Assembly: GCF_024198235.1 (NCBI RefSeq)
Contig: NZ_JAKCFB010000008.1
Coordinates: 62,001 to 126,000, forward strand
Reading direction: 5' to 3'
Length of the DNA: 64,000 nt
Source of the DNA: Myxococcus dinghuensis
GTDB taxonomy: Bacteria > Myxococcota > Myxococcia > Myxococcales > Myxococcaceae
The position numbers and the translations under genes were made by a program. The notes beneath the pieces are model-generated. The model had not been told where the DNA came from and made no database searches. It worked only from the letters and a program-made list of their open reading frames with translations. Each line of letters begins with the position of its first letter. Positions within the stretch are counted from its first letter, which is position 1. Below are positions 35,422 through 44,930 of the stretch, in pieces.

Positions 35422-38292
35422 ATGTCCCTCATGGCACGTTTCCCGAAGAACCTTGTGGCGGTCCTCCTGTTCCTGTCCGGAGGCACCGCGCTGGTGTACG
35501 AGCTGGTCTGGTCCAAGTATCTCGGGAACGTCCTGGGCAACAGTGGGCAGGCGCATGCGGTGGTGCTCGCCACCTTCATGGGCGGGCTGGCGCTGGGGGC
35601 TTCTGTTTTCGGGCGGACAGCAGACCGGGTGAAGAGCCCGCTGGCGCTGTATGGCGTGCTGGAGCTGGGCGTGGCGTTGTACGCGCTGGCCTTTCCATAT
35701 GTGCTCGACGCGCTCGGTTCGCTATGGCTGTCGGTGGCGCCGGGCGTACCGGACGGATGGCGGGTGGGGCCGCGGCTGCTCGTCGCCGCGCTGTCGCTGG
35801 TGGTGCCCACGCTGCTGATGGGGGGAACCCTGCCGGCCCTGGTGCGGCACTTCGCGGACAGCCTGTCCGGGGTGCAGCGCGAGCTGGCGCGGCTGTACGC
35901 CGTCAACAGCCTGGGCGCCGCGGTGGGTGTGTTCCTGGCGGGCACGAAGCTCGTCCCCACGCTGGGCCTGTCCGCGTCCGCGAAGATGGCGGCGGGGTTG
36001 AACCTGCTCCTGGCGGTGGCTGCGCTGCTCCTGGCCCGGCGTCATCCTCCTGCGTTGGCCCCGGGGCAGGCCGCGCCCGCGTCGGCCGAAGGGGCGGACG
36101 TCGTCTATCCCCGGCTGGCGGTGCGGGCGGCGCTGATGGGCGTGCTGCTGTCGGGCTTCACGTCGATGATGTACCAGGTGACGTGGATCCGCCTGCTGTC
36201 GATCGTGCTGGGCGCGTCCACGTACGCCTTCACGCTGATCCTCACCGCGTTCATCCTCGGCATCGGCCTGGGCAGCTTCTGGCTGATGACGCGGGCGCAG
36301 AAGGTGGATCCGCTGCGGCTGTTCGGGTGGATGCAGGTGGCGCTGGTGGCGAGCCTCTGCGTGGCGCTGCCCCTGTACGTGCGGCTGCCGCACCTGTTCC
36401 GCACGGCGCAGTGGATGCTGACGCGCTCGGTGGACACCTGGCCGCTGTTCCAGTTGCTGACGTTCGGCTTCTGCTGCCTCGTGCTGCTGGTGCCCACCTT
36501 CTTCATGGGCGCGGCGTTCCCGGCGGTGGCGCGCGTGGCCACGGCGAAGGTGTCCGAGGTGGGGCGCGAGCTGGGCAGCGTGTACCTGTGGAACACGGTG
36601 GGCACCATCACCGGCTCCGCGCTGGGCGGATTGGTGCTGATGCCGTGGTGGGGCATGGAGGGCAACTTCATCGCGGGCGTGGTGTCCAACCTGCTCGCCG
36701 CGGTGCTGGCCTTCCACGCGCTGCCGGGGCGGCCCGCGAGCCCCGCGAAGGCGCTGTGGCCGGCGGCCGTGGCCGCGGTCCTGGCGCTGGGGGTGTTGGG
36801 GAGCATGAGCGGCTGGTCGGTGCGCCTGTCGGGCATCGCCTCCATCCGCTCGCACACGAAGCCGCCGGAGAGCTACGCGAAGCTCGTCGAGGACACCGAG
36901 CGCGACATCCGCCCCGTCTTCTACCAGGACGACACGTTCGCGACGGTGCTGGTGGCCGACTACCCCAGGGACCACCTGCGCTTCATGAAGCTCAACGGGA
37001 AGATCGACGCCTCCAACGGCAGCGACGTGGAGACGCAGGTGGTGGCCGGGCACCTGGGCGCGCTCCTGCATGCGCGCGACCCGAAGAACGTGTTGCTGGT
37101 GGGCGCGGGCGCGGCGATTACGGCGGGCAGCGTGCTGGCGCATCCGGTGGAGCGGTTGGACATGGTGGAGATCGCCCCGGCGGTCATCGACGCGGCGCGC
37201 CTGTTCAAGGACGACAACCGCAACGCGGTGGACGACCCGCGCACGCGCGTCCACATCGACGATGCGAAGACGTTCATGGCGCTGGCGGACCGCAAGTACG
37301 ACCTGGTGGTGAGCGTGCCCTCCAACCCGTGGGTGGCGGGCGTGTCCGGCCTCTTCACGCGCGACTTCTTCCAGACGGTGGACCGGCACCTCGCCGACGA
37401 CGGCGTGCTGGTGCAGTGGATCCACACCTACGAGAGCAACGAGGAGCTCATCAAGCTGGTCGTCCGCACCATGCGCGACACCTTCCCGCACGCCACCACG
37501 TGGCTGGGGCCGCACGACCTGGTGATGGTGGCCAGCCGCAAGCCCCTGGTGATGGACGCCGAGCGTCTGGCCGCCCGCATGGAGGCGCCGGAGGTGAAGA
37601 AGGACCTGTCTCGCGTGGGCATCAACGACGTGTTCGCGCTCCTGTCGAAGCAGGTGCACAGCGAGGCGGGGCAGCTGGCCTTCGCGGGCCCCGGGCCCAT
37701 CAACACGGACGACCACAACCTGCTGGAGTACGCCTCGCCCATCGCCTTCTTCGTCGCCAACATCGACGTGCGGGTGAAGGACGAGCGGCGCTCGCCGGAC
37801 GGCAGCTCACGCCTGTTCATCGAGGACTACCTGCACCAGCACCCGCCCACGGCGGAGCAGGCGGGCCTGCTGTTCCGGAACATGGAGCGCTACCACGCGG
37901 CGAATGATCCGCTGGTGCGAGGCGTGGCGGGGCTGTGGCGACAGGTGGCGCCGGACAGCCGGGACGCGGCGGTGGCCCTGGGCAAGACGGCGCTGGCGCA
38001 GAAGGACCTGACCCTGGCCGCGTCGCTGCTCGAGCCCGAGGTCGCCAAGGGCGGCCGGGAGCCGGAGCTGATCGCCGCGTACCTGCGCCTGGTCGCGGAG
38101 CGCGCCTGGGCCACGCGCACGGTGTGGACACCCGTGGAGGTGGGCCCGGCCCTTGTGCTGGGGCGCGAGGTGGCCCAGGCTCACCCCGAGGACGCGGAGC
38201 TCTCCCGGGCCGTGAAACAGCTCTGCGACGCTCTCCCCGCCGGGGTGTGTGCCCCGACGAACACCCCCGTGGCGGCCCCGGTGGGACCCTGA
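35422..38292 (+). CDS. Polytopic membrane protein with C-terminal spermidine synthase-like domain
   Basis: 956 residues. The N-terminal ~470 residues hold two blocks of hydrophobic segments (about 12 in all) separated by a short hydrophilic loop, as in major-facilitator-like spermidine synthase fusions. The next domain (about 495-790) is a Rossmann methyltransferase-fold aminopropyltransferase, with FMKLNGKIDASNGSD, the nucleotide-binding NVLLVGAGAA, DMVEIAPAVIDAAR, HIDDAKTF and VVSVPSNPWVAGVSGLFT. The last ~160 residues are helical and repeat-like (QKDLTLAASLLEPEVAKGG). Substrates of such membrane fusions are unknown. ATG at 35422 or 35431; no clear ribosome-binding site helps choose. It is divergent from mrpA, sharing a 45-bp promoter gap. 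Confidence 0.82.
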   Translation: MSLMARFPKNLVAVLLFLSGGTALVYELVWSKYLGNVLGNSGQAHAVVLATFMGGLALGASVFGRTADRVKSPLALYGVLELGVALYALAFPYVLDALGSLWLSVAPGVPDGWRVGPRLLVAALSLVVPTLLMGGTLPALVRHFADSLSGVQRELARLYAVNSLGAAVGVFLAGTKLVPTLGLSASAKMAAGLNLLLAVAALLLARRHPPALAPGQAAPASAEGADVVYPRLAVRAALMGVLLSGFTSMMYQVTWIRLLSIVLGASTYAFTLILTAFILGIGLGSFWLMTRAQKVDPLRLFGWMQVALVASLCVALPLYVRLPHLFRTAQWMLTRSVDTWPLFQLLTFGFCCLVLLVPTFFMGAAFPAVARVATAKVSEVGRELGSVYLWNTVGTITGSALGGLVLMPWWGMEGNFIAGVVSNLLAAVLAFHALPGRPASPAKALWPAAVAAVLALGVLGSMSGWSVRLSGIASIRSHTKPPESYAKLVEDTERDIRPVFYQDDTFATVLVADYPRDHLRFMKLNGKIDASNGSDVETQVVAGHLGALLHARDPKNVLLVGAGAAITAGSVLAHPVERLDMVEIAPAVIDAARLFKDDNRNAVDDPRTRVHIDDAKTFMALADRKYDLVVSVPSNPWVAGVSGLFTRDFFQTVDRHLADDGVLVQWIHTYESNEELIKLVVRTMRDTFPHATTWLGPHDLVMVASRKPLVMDAERLAARMEAPEVKKDLSRVGINDVFALLSKQVHSEAGQLAFAGPGPINTDDHNLLEYASPIAFFVANIDVRVKDERRSPDGSSRLFIEDYLHQHPPTAEQAGLLFRNMERYHAANDPLVRGVAGLWRQVAPDSRDAAVALGKTALAQKDLTLAASLLEPEVAKGGREPELIAAYLRLVAERAWATRTVWTPVEVGPALVLGREVAQAHPEDAELSRAVKQLCDALPAGVCAPTNTPVAAPVGP

Positions 38293-38455
38293 GCGGCCTG
38301 CCAAGTTCTCAAAAAACGGCCATCCACGCGGAATCACAGAAGATTCTTCCCATCCTCCCGATGACGGATGGAGGTGCAGGTGGGATCTCCTTTAGTGTGC
38401 CTTTCAACCCTCAGTCACAGGGTGCATTTCCCAGTTCGAACCCCAGGAGACTTCC

Positions 38456-38713
38456 ATGAAGGCGATCTCGAAGAAGAACCAGCTGCGCAAGGCTCGTGGT
38501 CAGGGCATGACCGAGTACATCATCATCGTGGCCCTCATCGCGATCGCCGCCATCGGCGTGGTCACCCTGTTCGGCGACAACATCCGCAAGCTGTTCGGCG
38601 CCTCCGCGGCGGCCCTGGCCGGTAACTCCAACGTCGCCAACGACGGCCAGAGCTCCAACGCCACGCTGAACAAGAAGACCATGAAGAGCTTCGGCGAGAA
38701 CAACGCCTACTGA
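38456..38713 (+). CDS. Flp-family type IVb pilin
   Basis: 85 residues. A short basic leader ends at G-QGMTEY, then a hydrophobic helix (IIIVALIAIAAIGVVTLFG); the Gln/Gly-Met-Thr-Glu-Tyr start with Glu at +5 is typical of Flp pilins processed by a prepilin peptidase. The hydrophilic C-terminus (about 50-85) is rich in Asn and Ser. No tad assembly genes are near. The ATG follows AGGAGACTTCC. A strong T-tailed terminator at 38771 shows that it is a single-gene transcript, as expected for an abundant structural protein. Confidence 0.88.
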   Translation: MKAISKKNQLRKARGQGMTEYIIIVALIAIAAIGVVTLFGDNIRKLFGASAAALAGNSNVANDGQSSNATLNKKTMKSFGENNAY

Positions 38714-38770
38714 GCGTCGTCGCCTCGGGATGGGTCGCTTCGCCTCGGCGCGGCGGCCTGATTCCGGTCC

Positions 38771-38815
38771 ATGGCGGGTGTCCTCCTCACGGAGGGCCCC
38801 GCCATGTTTCTTTTT
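38771..38815 (+). terminator. Intrinsic terminator after the pilin gene
   Basis: ATGGCGGG (38771-38778) pairs with CCCGCCAT (38798-38805); an inner stem CCTCC/GGAGG (38782-38786, 38791-38795) closes on loop TCAC. The tail GTTTCTTTTT follows at once. It is the clearest rho-independent terminator in the window. Confidence 0.88.
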
Positions 38816-38874
38816 GACGGGCAGGCGGGCGTCGGGGCGAGCGGTTGGCTCCCGTGCCTGGCCGGAGTCACCTG

Positions 38875-39786
38875 ATGTCCTCCTCCCCGAGCATCCCCTC
38901 CGCCGTGGCTCCCGACTCGCTGCGCCGCCGCGTGGCCCTCTACCGTGCGTTGTCGCTGCTGCTGGCCGTGTCGCTGCTGGCCGTGCTCGTGGCGGTGAAG
39001 CGGGCCATGACGGTGCCGGAGGATCCGGAGGTCGAGGTCTTCGACGTCCCCGCCGTCTTCGAGCGGCTGGCCGCGAAGGACCCGGAGGCGGCGGACGTCT
39101 CCGACACGTTCTTCTTCGCCGACGGCTCCACCGTCCACCTGCACGTCATGGGCAGGGGGCAGGCGTGTCCGCTGCACATCCACCGGCGCACGCACGAGGC
39201 CACCGTCATCGTCGCGGGTAAGGCGGAGGTCCAGCAGCGCTGGGGCGAAGGCGGGACGACGCTGCAGGAGCGACGGGGCACGCATCTGCCGGGCGAGCTG
39301 ATCGCCTCCGCGCCCTTCACCGGTCATGCCTGGTTCAACCGCGATTCGGAGCGGATGCTGGGCAACCTGGTCTTCGCCGCGCCGCGCTTCGACGGCAACC
39401 TGTACGTCGACGCGGACGACCCACGCATGGCGAGGGGCAGGGCCCCGTTCACCTTCGACCCCGTCCAGGCGCTGGCCGAACTGGAGGCGAGCGGCCGTGA
39501 CGTCTCGCTCGTGCCGTTCCCGGTGATGGAGACGGCGCGGATGGGCGCCATCGTGCTCGAGAAGGGCGAGCATCTCGTGGAGGCCTCGCGCGAGCAGCCG
39601 CTCATCCTCTACGTGGCGCGGGGCTCGGGCGTGGTCGCGCTGGACGACACACGTCCGATGAAGGAGGGGCAGCTCTGGGTGCTGCGTCGCCGTGGAACGG
39701 TCCGGCCGGACGAGGGTGCGTCTCTCGTGCTGTACCTGTTCGTGCCGCCGCTGGCGCCGCCTGCCGAGGTGGCTCGCGGGGGGTGA
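38875..39786 (+). CDS. Membrane-anchored double-cupin protein
   Basis: 303 residues. One transmembrane segment (about 20-42, ALSLLLAVSLLAVLVAV) is followed by an exported part with a cupin motif near 90-125 (VHLHVMG, CPLHIHRRTHEATVIVAGKAEV) holding three His and one Glu as likely metal ligands. A second cupin-like fold follows (about 215-290, LIASAPFTGHAW, MGAIVLEKGEHLVEASREQPLILYVARG). The second half lacks the His cluster and probably does not bind metal. The substrate is unknown. The ATG at 38875 overlaps nothing; there is no operon partner. Confidence 0.68.
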   Translation: MSSSPSIPSAVAPDSLRRRVALYRALSLLLAVSLLAVLVAVKRAMTVPEDPEVEVFDVPAVFERLAAKDPEAADVSDTFFFADGSTVHLHVMGRGQACPLHIHRRTHEATVIVAGKAEVQQRWGEGGTTLQERRGTHLPGELIASAPFTGHAWFNRDSERMLGNLVFAAPRFDGNLYVDADDPRMARGRAPFTFDPVQALAELEASGRDVSLVPFPVMETARMGAIVLEKGEHLVEASREQPLILYVARGSGVVALDDTRPMKEGQLWVLRRRGTVRPDEGASLVLYLFVPPLAPPAEVARGG

Positions 39787-39836
39787 CCCTCACGCGACGT
39801 GAGGCCTGAGACATCTCAGCCGAGGTGAGGTGCGAG

Positions 39837-40000
39837 ATGGCGCTGACGGTCAGCCATGTGGCCCGACTGGCGAAGGTCAGCGTTCGGACGTTGCATCACG
39901 ACGACGAGTTGGGCCTGCTGTGTCCATCGGAGCGCAGTACGGGCTGTACTCGCCAGTGGGCGACGTAGCGAGGCCTCAGCCGAGGAGGCGCCGCCTCCGG
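39837..40000 (+). pseudogene. Remnant of a MerR-family regulator gene
   Basis: From ATG 39837 the first 33 codons read MALTVSHVARLAKVSVRTLH, then HDDELGLLCPSERS, a clear MerR helix-turn-helix N-terminus (consensus [24 protein letters not shown]). After SERS the frame runs into nonsense and stops at 39966-39968. Moving one frame over gives QYGLYSPVGDVAR, the expected continuation (YRLY..DVARL), so a frameshift occurred. The rest of the gene is missing: the end of the convergent membrane-protein gene at 39976 follows at once. It is too short to function. Confidence 0.75.
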
Positions 40001-42507
40001 TCGAGCCCCAACCCCACGCCCGCGACGCCCGCCCAACCGAGCAGGGACAGCCCCAGCCCAAGTTGGAAGCTGAGCGGCGCGTAGTCGAAGCGGACGCGGT
40101 GTGCCCCTGCCGTCAGCTGCACCGCGCGCAGGGAGTGGTCCGCGCGGTGGATGGGGGTTTCCTCTCCATCCACCGTGGCGCGCCACCCGGGGTAGTGGCT
40201 GTCGGAGACGACGAGGTAGCTCTCGTCGCAGGCCTCCACGTCCAGCTCCAGATGCTGCAGGCCCGCGCTCACGGTGCTCACGGCGCCGTCACACGCGGGT
40301 CGCTCCAGCGGCGCTCCCGAGGCGAGGAAGGCCGTCTTGCGGAAGGGCTGTTCGGGAGCGATGACGGCTTCCAGGGCCTCCGCGTCCGTCACCACCCGCG
40401 CGTGCTGGACGAGGAAGGCGCGGGGCAGGGCGGTGCGCGAGCGCGACAGTGTCGTGCCGTCCTCGGCCTCGTGGAGCAGCTCCAGGTCCTCGAAGGGCGG
40501 GGGGCCCTGGCGGATGTAGTGCGTGACGCCGGCGAGGTCGTAGACCCCACGCTCCCCCGCGAGGTGGAAGCGGTCGGTGCGCAGCGGTTCGGGCGCGCCA
40601 TAGCCCTCCAGCGCGGGCAGCCGCTCCTCCACGAAGCGGTTGGGCATGAGGCGGTCGAGGCTGCGCTCGATGGTGTTCGTCACCACGGCTCGCGTCGGGT
40701 CCTCCGGACCCTCGATGTCCGCGCTGATGCGTCCCTGGAAGGGGGAGGGCAGCAGGCTCCGCAGGGAGAACGGCTGTCGCAGCGGTTCCCATGCGGTGTA
40801 CTTGGGCACGCCCAGCAGCGAGTGCGCGCCAGCCAGCTCCAGCACCGCGAGCGCCGCGAGCCCATGCCGGACACGTCGTGGACGCGCGAAGGACCAGGGC
40901 AGCAGCAACACGACCAGCGCCGCGAGTCCGAGGGAGAACGGGACCCAGGGCGCGCCGGCCTCGGCGGACGCGCGCATGGGGAGCATCCGCACCAACGGGC
41001 CGACGGCGCCGATGGCCACGCCCATGCCCACGAACGCCACCGCCGCCTTGAGTCGTGAGGGTGGGACGCGGTGCGCGAACCTCCCCATGGCATCGATGCC
41101 GAAGGCGGACAACACGGAGAGACAGAACGCCGCGCCCACGAAGTACTTCGCGGGATAGCGGAAGAGGGAGAACGGGGGCAGCGTCTGGATGACCCATGCC
41201 GCGGGAGGGAAGTGGCGGCCCAGGCTCAGGAGCACGAGCAGGAGCGCGCCCACCCAGTACGGCCGTGCGCGACGGGGACCTCGCAAGGCTCCCACCACCG
41301 CGAGCGCGACGGGAAGGGTGCCCAGGAACAGGTTGAGGATGAACCACTGGTCCTCGCCCCAGTACCTGTCCCGGGGCCAGTCCGCGAGTGGCCACACCGT
41401 GGACAGCACCTGCGGCCACGAGACGGACCATGCGAGCTGTTCGGACCACCCACGCTGCGAGCGCAACGAGTTGCGCGTGAACTCCAGCGCGGGGAGCAAG
41501 ACCACCGACGCGAGCACCGCGGACAGGACGAAGCCGCCGACGACACGGGCCAGCGCGATGGCACGAACACGAGCGCTGGTTGCCTCGTCCCTCGGTCGAC
41601 TGCGTGGGTCGGAGGATGACGTCGCTTGCGCTGGGGCGGGTGGACCATCGCGGAGGGGGACGTCGAGCGCGTGCGCCTCCATCCGTGTCTCGGCGGGCAC
41701 CACGTCACGTGTCGTGGCGTGAGAGCTCATCGCATCGGGTACCCCGACTCCCGCTTGCGCGACCGCGACGGCGGGCGGTTCGTCGTGCGTTCCCGAGGAC
41801 CCCAGGTGGACGATGGGGGCAATGCCTTCCGCTGCAGGAGAGGAAGTCGTCGTCCGGGAGGCCGACGCGCGCGACAGGGGACTCAGCACCGTGACGAGCA
41901 CCGCGAGGATGCCCTGCCAGAGGGTCGTCTCCGGAGAGCCAGCGAAGAGGGACAGCGCGGAGCAGATGGCGAGGCGGACCAGCGCGCCGCGCGAGGGGCG
42001 GTGCGCGAGGTCATGGGCCGCGAGCAGGATGAAGCCGCTCCAGGCCGCCGCGTCCACGACGTTCTGCTGGATGCCCAGGTCGGTCATCATCGGCGACAGA
42101 CCGAACATCGCGCCGGCGACGAGCGACGCGGGCCAGGATGCCCGGAGCCTGCGCGCGAGCAGGAAGACGCCCACGGCCGCGAGGGCCGCGTGCGCGATGT
42201 GCAGCACCGTCATCGAGACGATGGGTCCTGCGACGAGCACCGCGGCCCACCGCGGCGGATAGAACACCTGGGAGTAGAGCGTCGCCGCGAACGGTTGGCC
42301 CAGGCGCAGGTAGGGATTCCACAGGGGAAGCTCGCCCGCGCGCAGCGACTCGAGCAGGAAGGCGGAGTCCGGGAAGAAGACGCGGAAGACGTCTCGCCCC
42401 GCGAGCAGCTCGCCTCGCAACGCCGGGCTGTAGGCGAACGCGAGCAGGGCCAGCAGCCCCGCGATGGCCAACCACCCCTTCGTCCCCGGGCCTCGCCTCG
42501 CGCTCAT
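39976..42507 (-). CDS. YfhO-like polytopic membrane protein (GT-C fold)
   Basis: 843 residues from ATG 42507, which overlaps the stop of the upstream gene (ATGA). About 12 hydrophobic segments are present. The first extracytoplasmic loop after segment 1 holds GRDVFRVFFPDSAFLLESL and GELPLWNPYLRLGQPF, as in the YfhO family and related GT-C glycosyltransferases, where acidic residues in this loop bind the lipid-linked sugar donor. The C-terminal ~200 residues (about 620-810) are extracytoplasmic, with a beta-rich fold and DESYLVVSDSHYPGWRATVDG, also seen in YfhO. An unusual insert of about 110 residues without hydrophobic stretches (near 265-375) interrupts the membrane region. The family modifies lipoteichoic acid or lipids with sugars in Bacillus. 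Confidence 0.82.
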   Translation of the reverse strand: MSARRGPGTKGWLAIAGLLALLAFAYSPALRGELLAGRDVFRVFFPDSAFLLESLRAGELPLWNPYLRLGQPFAATLYSQVFYPPRWAAVLVAGPIVSMTVLHIAHAALAAVGVFLLARRLRASWPASLVAGAMFGLSPMMTDLGIQQNVVDAAAWSGFILLAAHDLAHRPSRGALVRLAICSALSLFAGSPETTLWQGILAVLVTVLSPLSRASASRTTTSSPAAEGIAPIVHLGSSGTHDEPPAVAVAQAGVGVPDAMSSHATTRDVVPAETRMEAHALDVPLRDGPPAPAQATSSSDPRSRPRDEATSARVRAIALARVVGGFVLSAVLASVVLLPALEFTRNSLRSQRGWSEQLAWSVSWPQVLSTVWPLADWPRDRYWGEDQWFILNLFLGTLPVALAVVGALRGPRRARPYWVGALLLVLLSLGRHFPPAAWVIQTLPPFSLFRYPAKYFVGAAFCLSVLSAFGIDAMGRFAHRVPPSRLKAAVAFVGMGVAIGAVGPLVRMLPMRASAEAGAPWVPFSLGLAALVVLLLPWSFARPRRVRHGLAALAVLELAGAHSLLGVPKYTAWEPLRQPFSLRSLLPSPFQGRISADIEGPEDPTRAVVTNTIERSLDRLMPNRFVEERLPALEGYGAPEPLRTDRFHLAGERGVYDLAGVTHYIRQGPPPFEDLELLHEAEDGTTLSRSRTALPRAFLVQHARVVTDAEALEAVIAPEQPFRKTAFLASGAPLERPACDGAVSTVSAGLQHLELDVEACDESYLVVSDSHYPGWRATVDGEETPIHRADHSLRAVQLTAGAHRVRFDYAPLSFQLGLGLSLLGWAGVAGVGLGLDRRRRLLG

Positions 42508-44009
42508 GGCTTCGCCGTCGAGGTGGCGCGCTCGCGGATCCACAACACCCAGTTCCCGTCCCGGGCCTGCTCGCGCCAGCCTCCCTGGTTGCGCAGGTTG
42601 TCGAGCAGGATGTTGCCCGGGTTCTCGATGTCCCAGAGCAGGTAGTCCGGATCGTACCGCGCCAGGGCGTCCTCCCACCCGGGCTCACCCCACACGAGCT
42701 TGTCGTAGTCCTCGTGGATGGACATGGGGAACGGGTCGTTCCGGCTGTCGATGAACACCTTGTAGTCGGCGCCGGAGAAGAACGAGATGGGCCCCCCGAT
42801 GACGAACGGGTTGAGCACCTTGCCCGGCGGCTGCTGTCGCAGGGCCTGGAAGACCGGGAGCGGGATGATGGAGCGCTTCACGCCCTGCTCGACGGGAATG
42901 GGGTTCTGGAGGTGGATGGCCACGAGCCCCAGCAGCGCCAGCGCGGGCCAGATGGCGCCATGGGCTCCCGCGCTCCAGCGAGTCGTCAGCCCGTCGAGCT
43001 TCGCCCAAGATCGCTTCCACGCTCCCGGCTGGGGCGTCCCGGCGTGTGCCTCACGCGACAGGCGCGCGTGCTCCAGCAGCGCCAGCGCGAGCAGGACGGC
43101 GGCGAACGGGGCATGGCGTTGGACCTTGATGGCCGCCACGCCGAGCACGAAGGTCGGCAGGAGGGTGGCGACCTTGCGGAGGCGGGCCTGTCCCACGGCG
43201 AAGCACGCCGCGCCCGCGAGCGCGAGGTAGGCCCAACTCGACGCCAGGTCGAGGTTGAGCGGGCGCCATTCGACGATGGTCTGCGTCGAGGGCAGCAGCG
43301 AGTGGTGCAGCGGATACAGGTAGATGTTGATGCCGTCCGGGCCCAGTCCCGCCGCGAGGAACGCCGCCACGCTGAAGCCGATGGCCTTCACCGCGCGTCG
43401 TCGGGACTCGGGTGTCCCTTCGTCGAGCGCCTGGCCCACGGCGGTGGAGCCCAGGAGCGCGGGGCCGAGCAACCAACTGCCGTGGGCGTTGGCCCACAGC
43501 GCGCCGAGGAACGGAAACACCCAGAGGGCGCGGTCGTTGCCCGCGCGCCAGGACTGGACGAGCAACACGGCCAGGGTGAAGAACAGGTGCCCCAGGTGGT
43601 ACGGCCGCTCCTGGGGGAAGGTGGGCCCGTAGACGACGAGCAGGGCCGCGAGGGCCGCCACGGAGACAAGCCCCTGCTGCCCCGAGGCGGCGCGCGCGAG
43701 CGCCTTCCACAGCAACATCACGTTGAGGGCCACCAGCGCCCCGACGAGCAGCGCCGGCCCCGCGGCGCCGAGCCACCGCACGAGCATGACGCACAGCACG
43801 CCGAAGCCCCACTCGTGAGGGACCCAGCCCGCCGTGCCCGTGATGCTGAAGGGGTCGATCCGCGTGAAACCGTGCTCCAGCACGAACTGGCCGCCCGCGA
43901 GGTGGAAGAAGAGGTCGAAGTTCTTGAGCGGCGACATCCCGAGCCGCACGGCGAGCACCAGTGCCGCGAGGGCCGCAGGGCCGGGAAGGAGGAAGGACCG
44001 CGAGCGCAT
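42504..44009 (-). CDS. Polytopic membrane protein, probable GT-C type glycosyltransferase
   Basis: 501 residues with about ten hydrophobic segments. The first loop contains NFDLFFHLAGGQFVLEHGF and DPFSITGTAGWVPHEWGFG, with acidic and His residues placed as in membrane glycosyltransferases of the GT-C clan. The C-terminal ~95 residues are soluble, with VFIDSRNDPFPMSIHEDYDKL and a WDIENPG segment. The ATG at 44009 is chosen (an earlier ATG at 44054 is possible). It is translationally coupled with the YfhO-like gene downstream, which suggests a joint role in an envelope glycan or lipid modification. Confidence 0.72.
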   Translation of the reverse strand: MRSRSFLLPGPAALAALVLAVRLGMSPLKNFDLFFHLAGGQFVLEHGFTRIDPFSITGTAGWVPHEWGFGVLCVMLVRWLGAAGPALLVGALVALNVMLLWKALARAASGQQGLVSVAALAALLVVYGPTFPQERPYHLGHLFFTLAVLLVQSWRAGNDRALWVFPFLGALWANAHGSWLLGPALLGSTAVGQALDEGTPESRRRAVKAIGFSVAAFLAAGLGPDGINIYLYPLHHSLLPSTQTIVEWRPLNLDLASSWAYLALAGAACFAVGQARLRKVATLLPTFVLGVAAIKVQRHAPFAAVLLALALLEHARLSREAHAGTPQPGAWKRSWAKLDGLTTRWSAGAHGAIWPALALLGLVAIHLQNPIPVEQGVKRSIIPLPVFQALRQQPPGKVLNPFVIGGPISFFSGADYKVFIDSRNDPFPMSIHEDYDKLVWGEPGWEDALARYDPDYLLWDIENPGNILLDNLRNQGGWREQARDGNWVLWIRERATSTAKP

Positions 44010-44225
44010 GTGGGCCCCGAGACTACTTCGTCTCCGCGGCTCCCGCGAGGACATGCCCTCCAGGGGACGGCTCGATTGCCACGGGGGCGAGGGACCCCGG
44101 TGTAGCGGCGGCGCACCGCGAGGTGGATTCGACGCGTGCAAGGAGCGCTGTCCCCTGATGTCATGGGGAGGCGTTGGAAGAGGTTCTCGACGGCGGGGCC
44201 GGATGCCCTCGGGGGGAGTGGAACG

Positions 44226-44783
44226 ATGGTTGTCTTGAGAGCGATTGCGGTCGCATTGGTCGTTTCAGGTGTCGCCTCGGCCGCGGAGCCGGAGGCGCGG
44301 GTAGGGGATCCCATCTCCATGGAGGGGCTGCGCGTCACGCTGTTGTCCGTGTCTGAGCTGACACGTGGCGAGCGGCAGACGCCTCACGGAGTCTCGGGAG
44401 GAGGGCGACGTCTGGTCTGGCTCGTCGAGCCGTCCGAATCACCTCCGAGTCAACCCGTCATCGGAGACGTGCGGCTGACCGCCAATGGGGCCGTGTACAA
44501 CCCCGTGACGAACGCCACGTCATCGAAGCCCTTCGCGCCGGACATCGGCGTCTACGACGTCGCGACCTACGCGAAGAAGTTTCCCAGCCACATGGGGGCG
44601 AAGAAGCTCTTGCCACGAGCCCGGTCCCTCGTCCTGGAGGTCATCATCCGCGGCGCGAAGCTCGAGGCGAAGGCGCTGGAGACGGCCCAACTGCAACTCG
44701 GCATCCTGCCACCGGGAGTCAGCCCCTCGGCTGGAGTCACGCCACGTTACGTGTGGTTCAGCGCGAATCTCAAACACCCATAG
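44226..44783 (+). CDS. Exported protein of unknown function
   Basis: 185 residues. A signal peptide (1-20, VVSGVASAAEP) is clear. The mature part is predicted mostly beta (SMEGLRVTLLSVSEL, SLVLEVIIRGAKLEA) and may be an immunoglobulin-like or DUF4352-type telokin fold; I see no catalytic motif. The start ATG follows GGGGGGAGTGG. It is a single gene between divergent and parallel neighbours; 216 bases before it and 147 after show no further genes. Confidence 0.6.
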   Translation: MVVLRAIAVALVVSGVASAAEPEARVGDPISMEGLRVTLLSVSELTRGERQTPHGVSGGGRRLVWLVEPSESPPSQPVIGDVRLTANGAVYNPVTNATSSKPFAPDIGVYDVATYAKKFPSHMGAKKLLPRARSLVLEVIIRGAKLEAKALETAQLQLGILPPGVSPSAGVTPRYVWFSANLKHP

Positions 44784-44930
44784 AGGAGAGACACCCGGGC
44801 CGGCCGCGTGGTCGGCCCAGGTGGGTTCCACACCGGCACGGGGCATGGACTGTCGTCCCGGGGCAGCCCGGACTTTCAGGACTTGTGCTGGTTTCGTCTT
44901 CCTGGAGCCGTGCTATGAAAGAGCCCGGAC

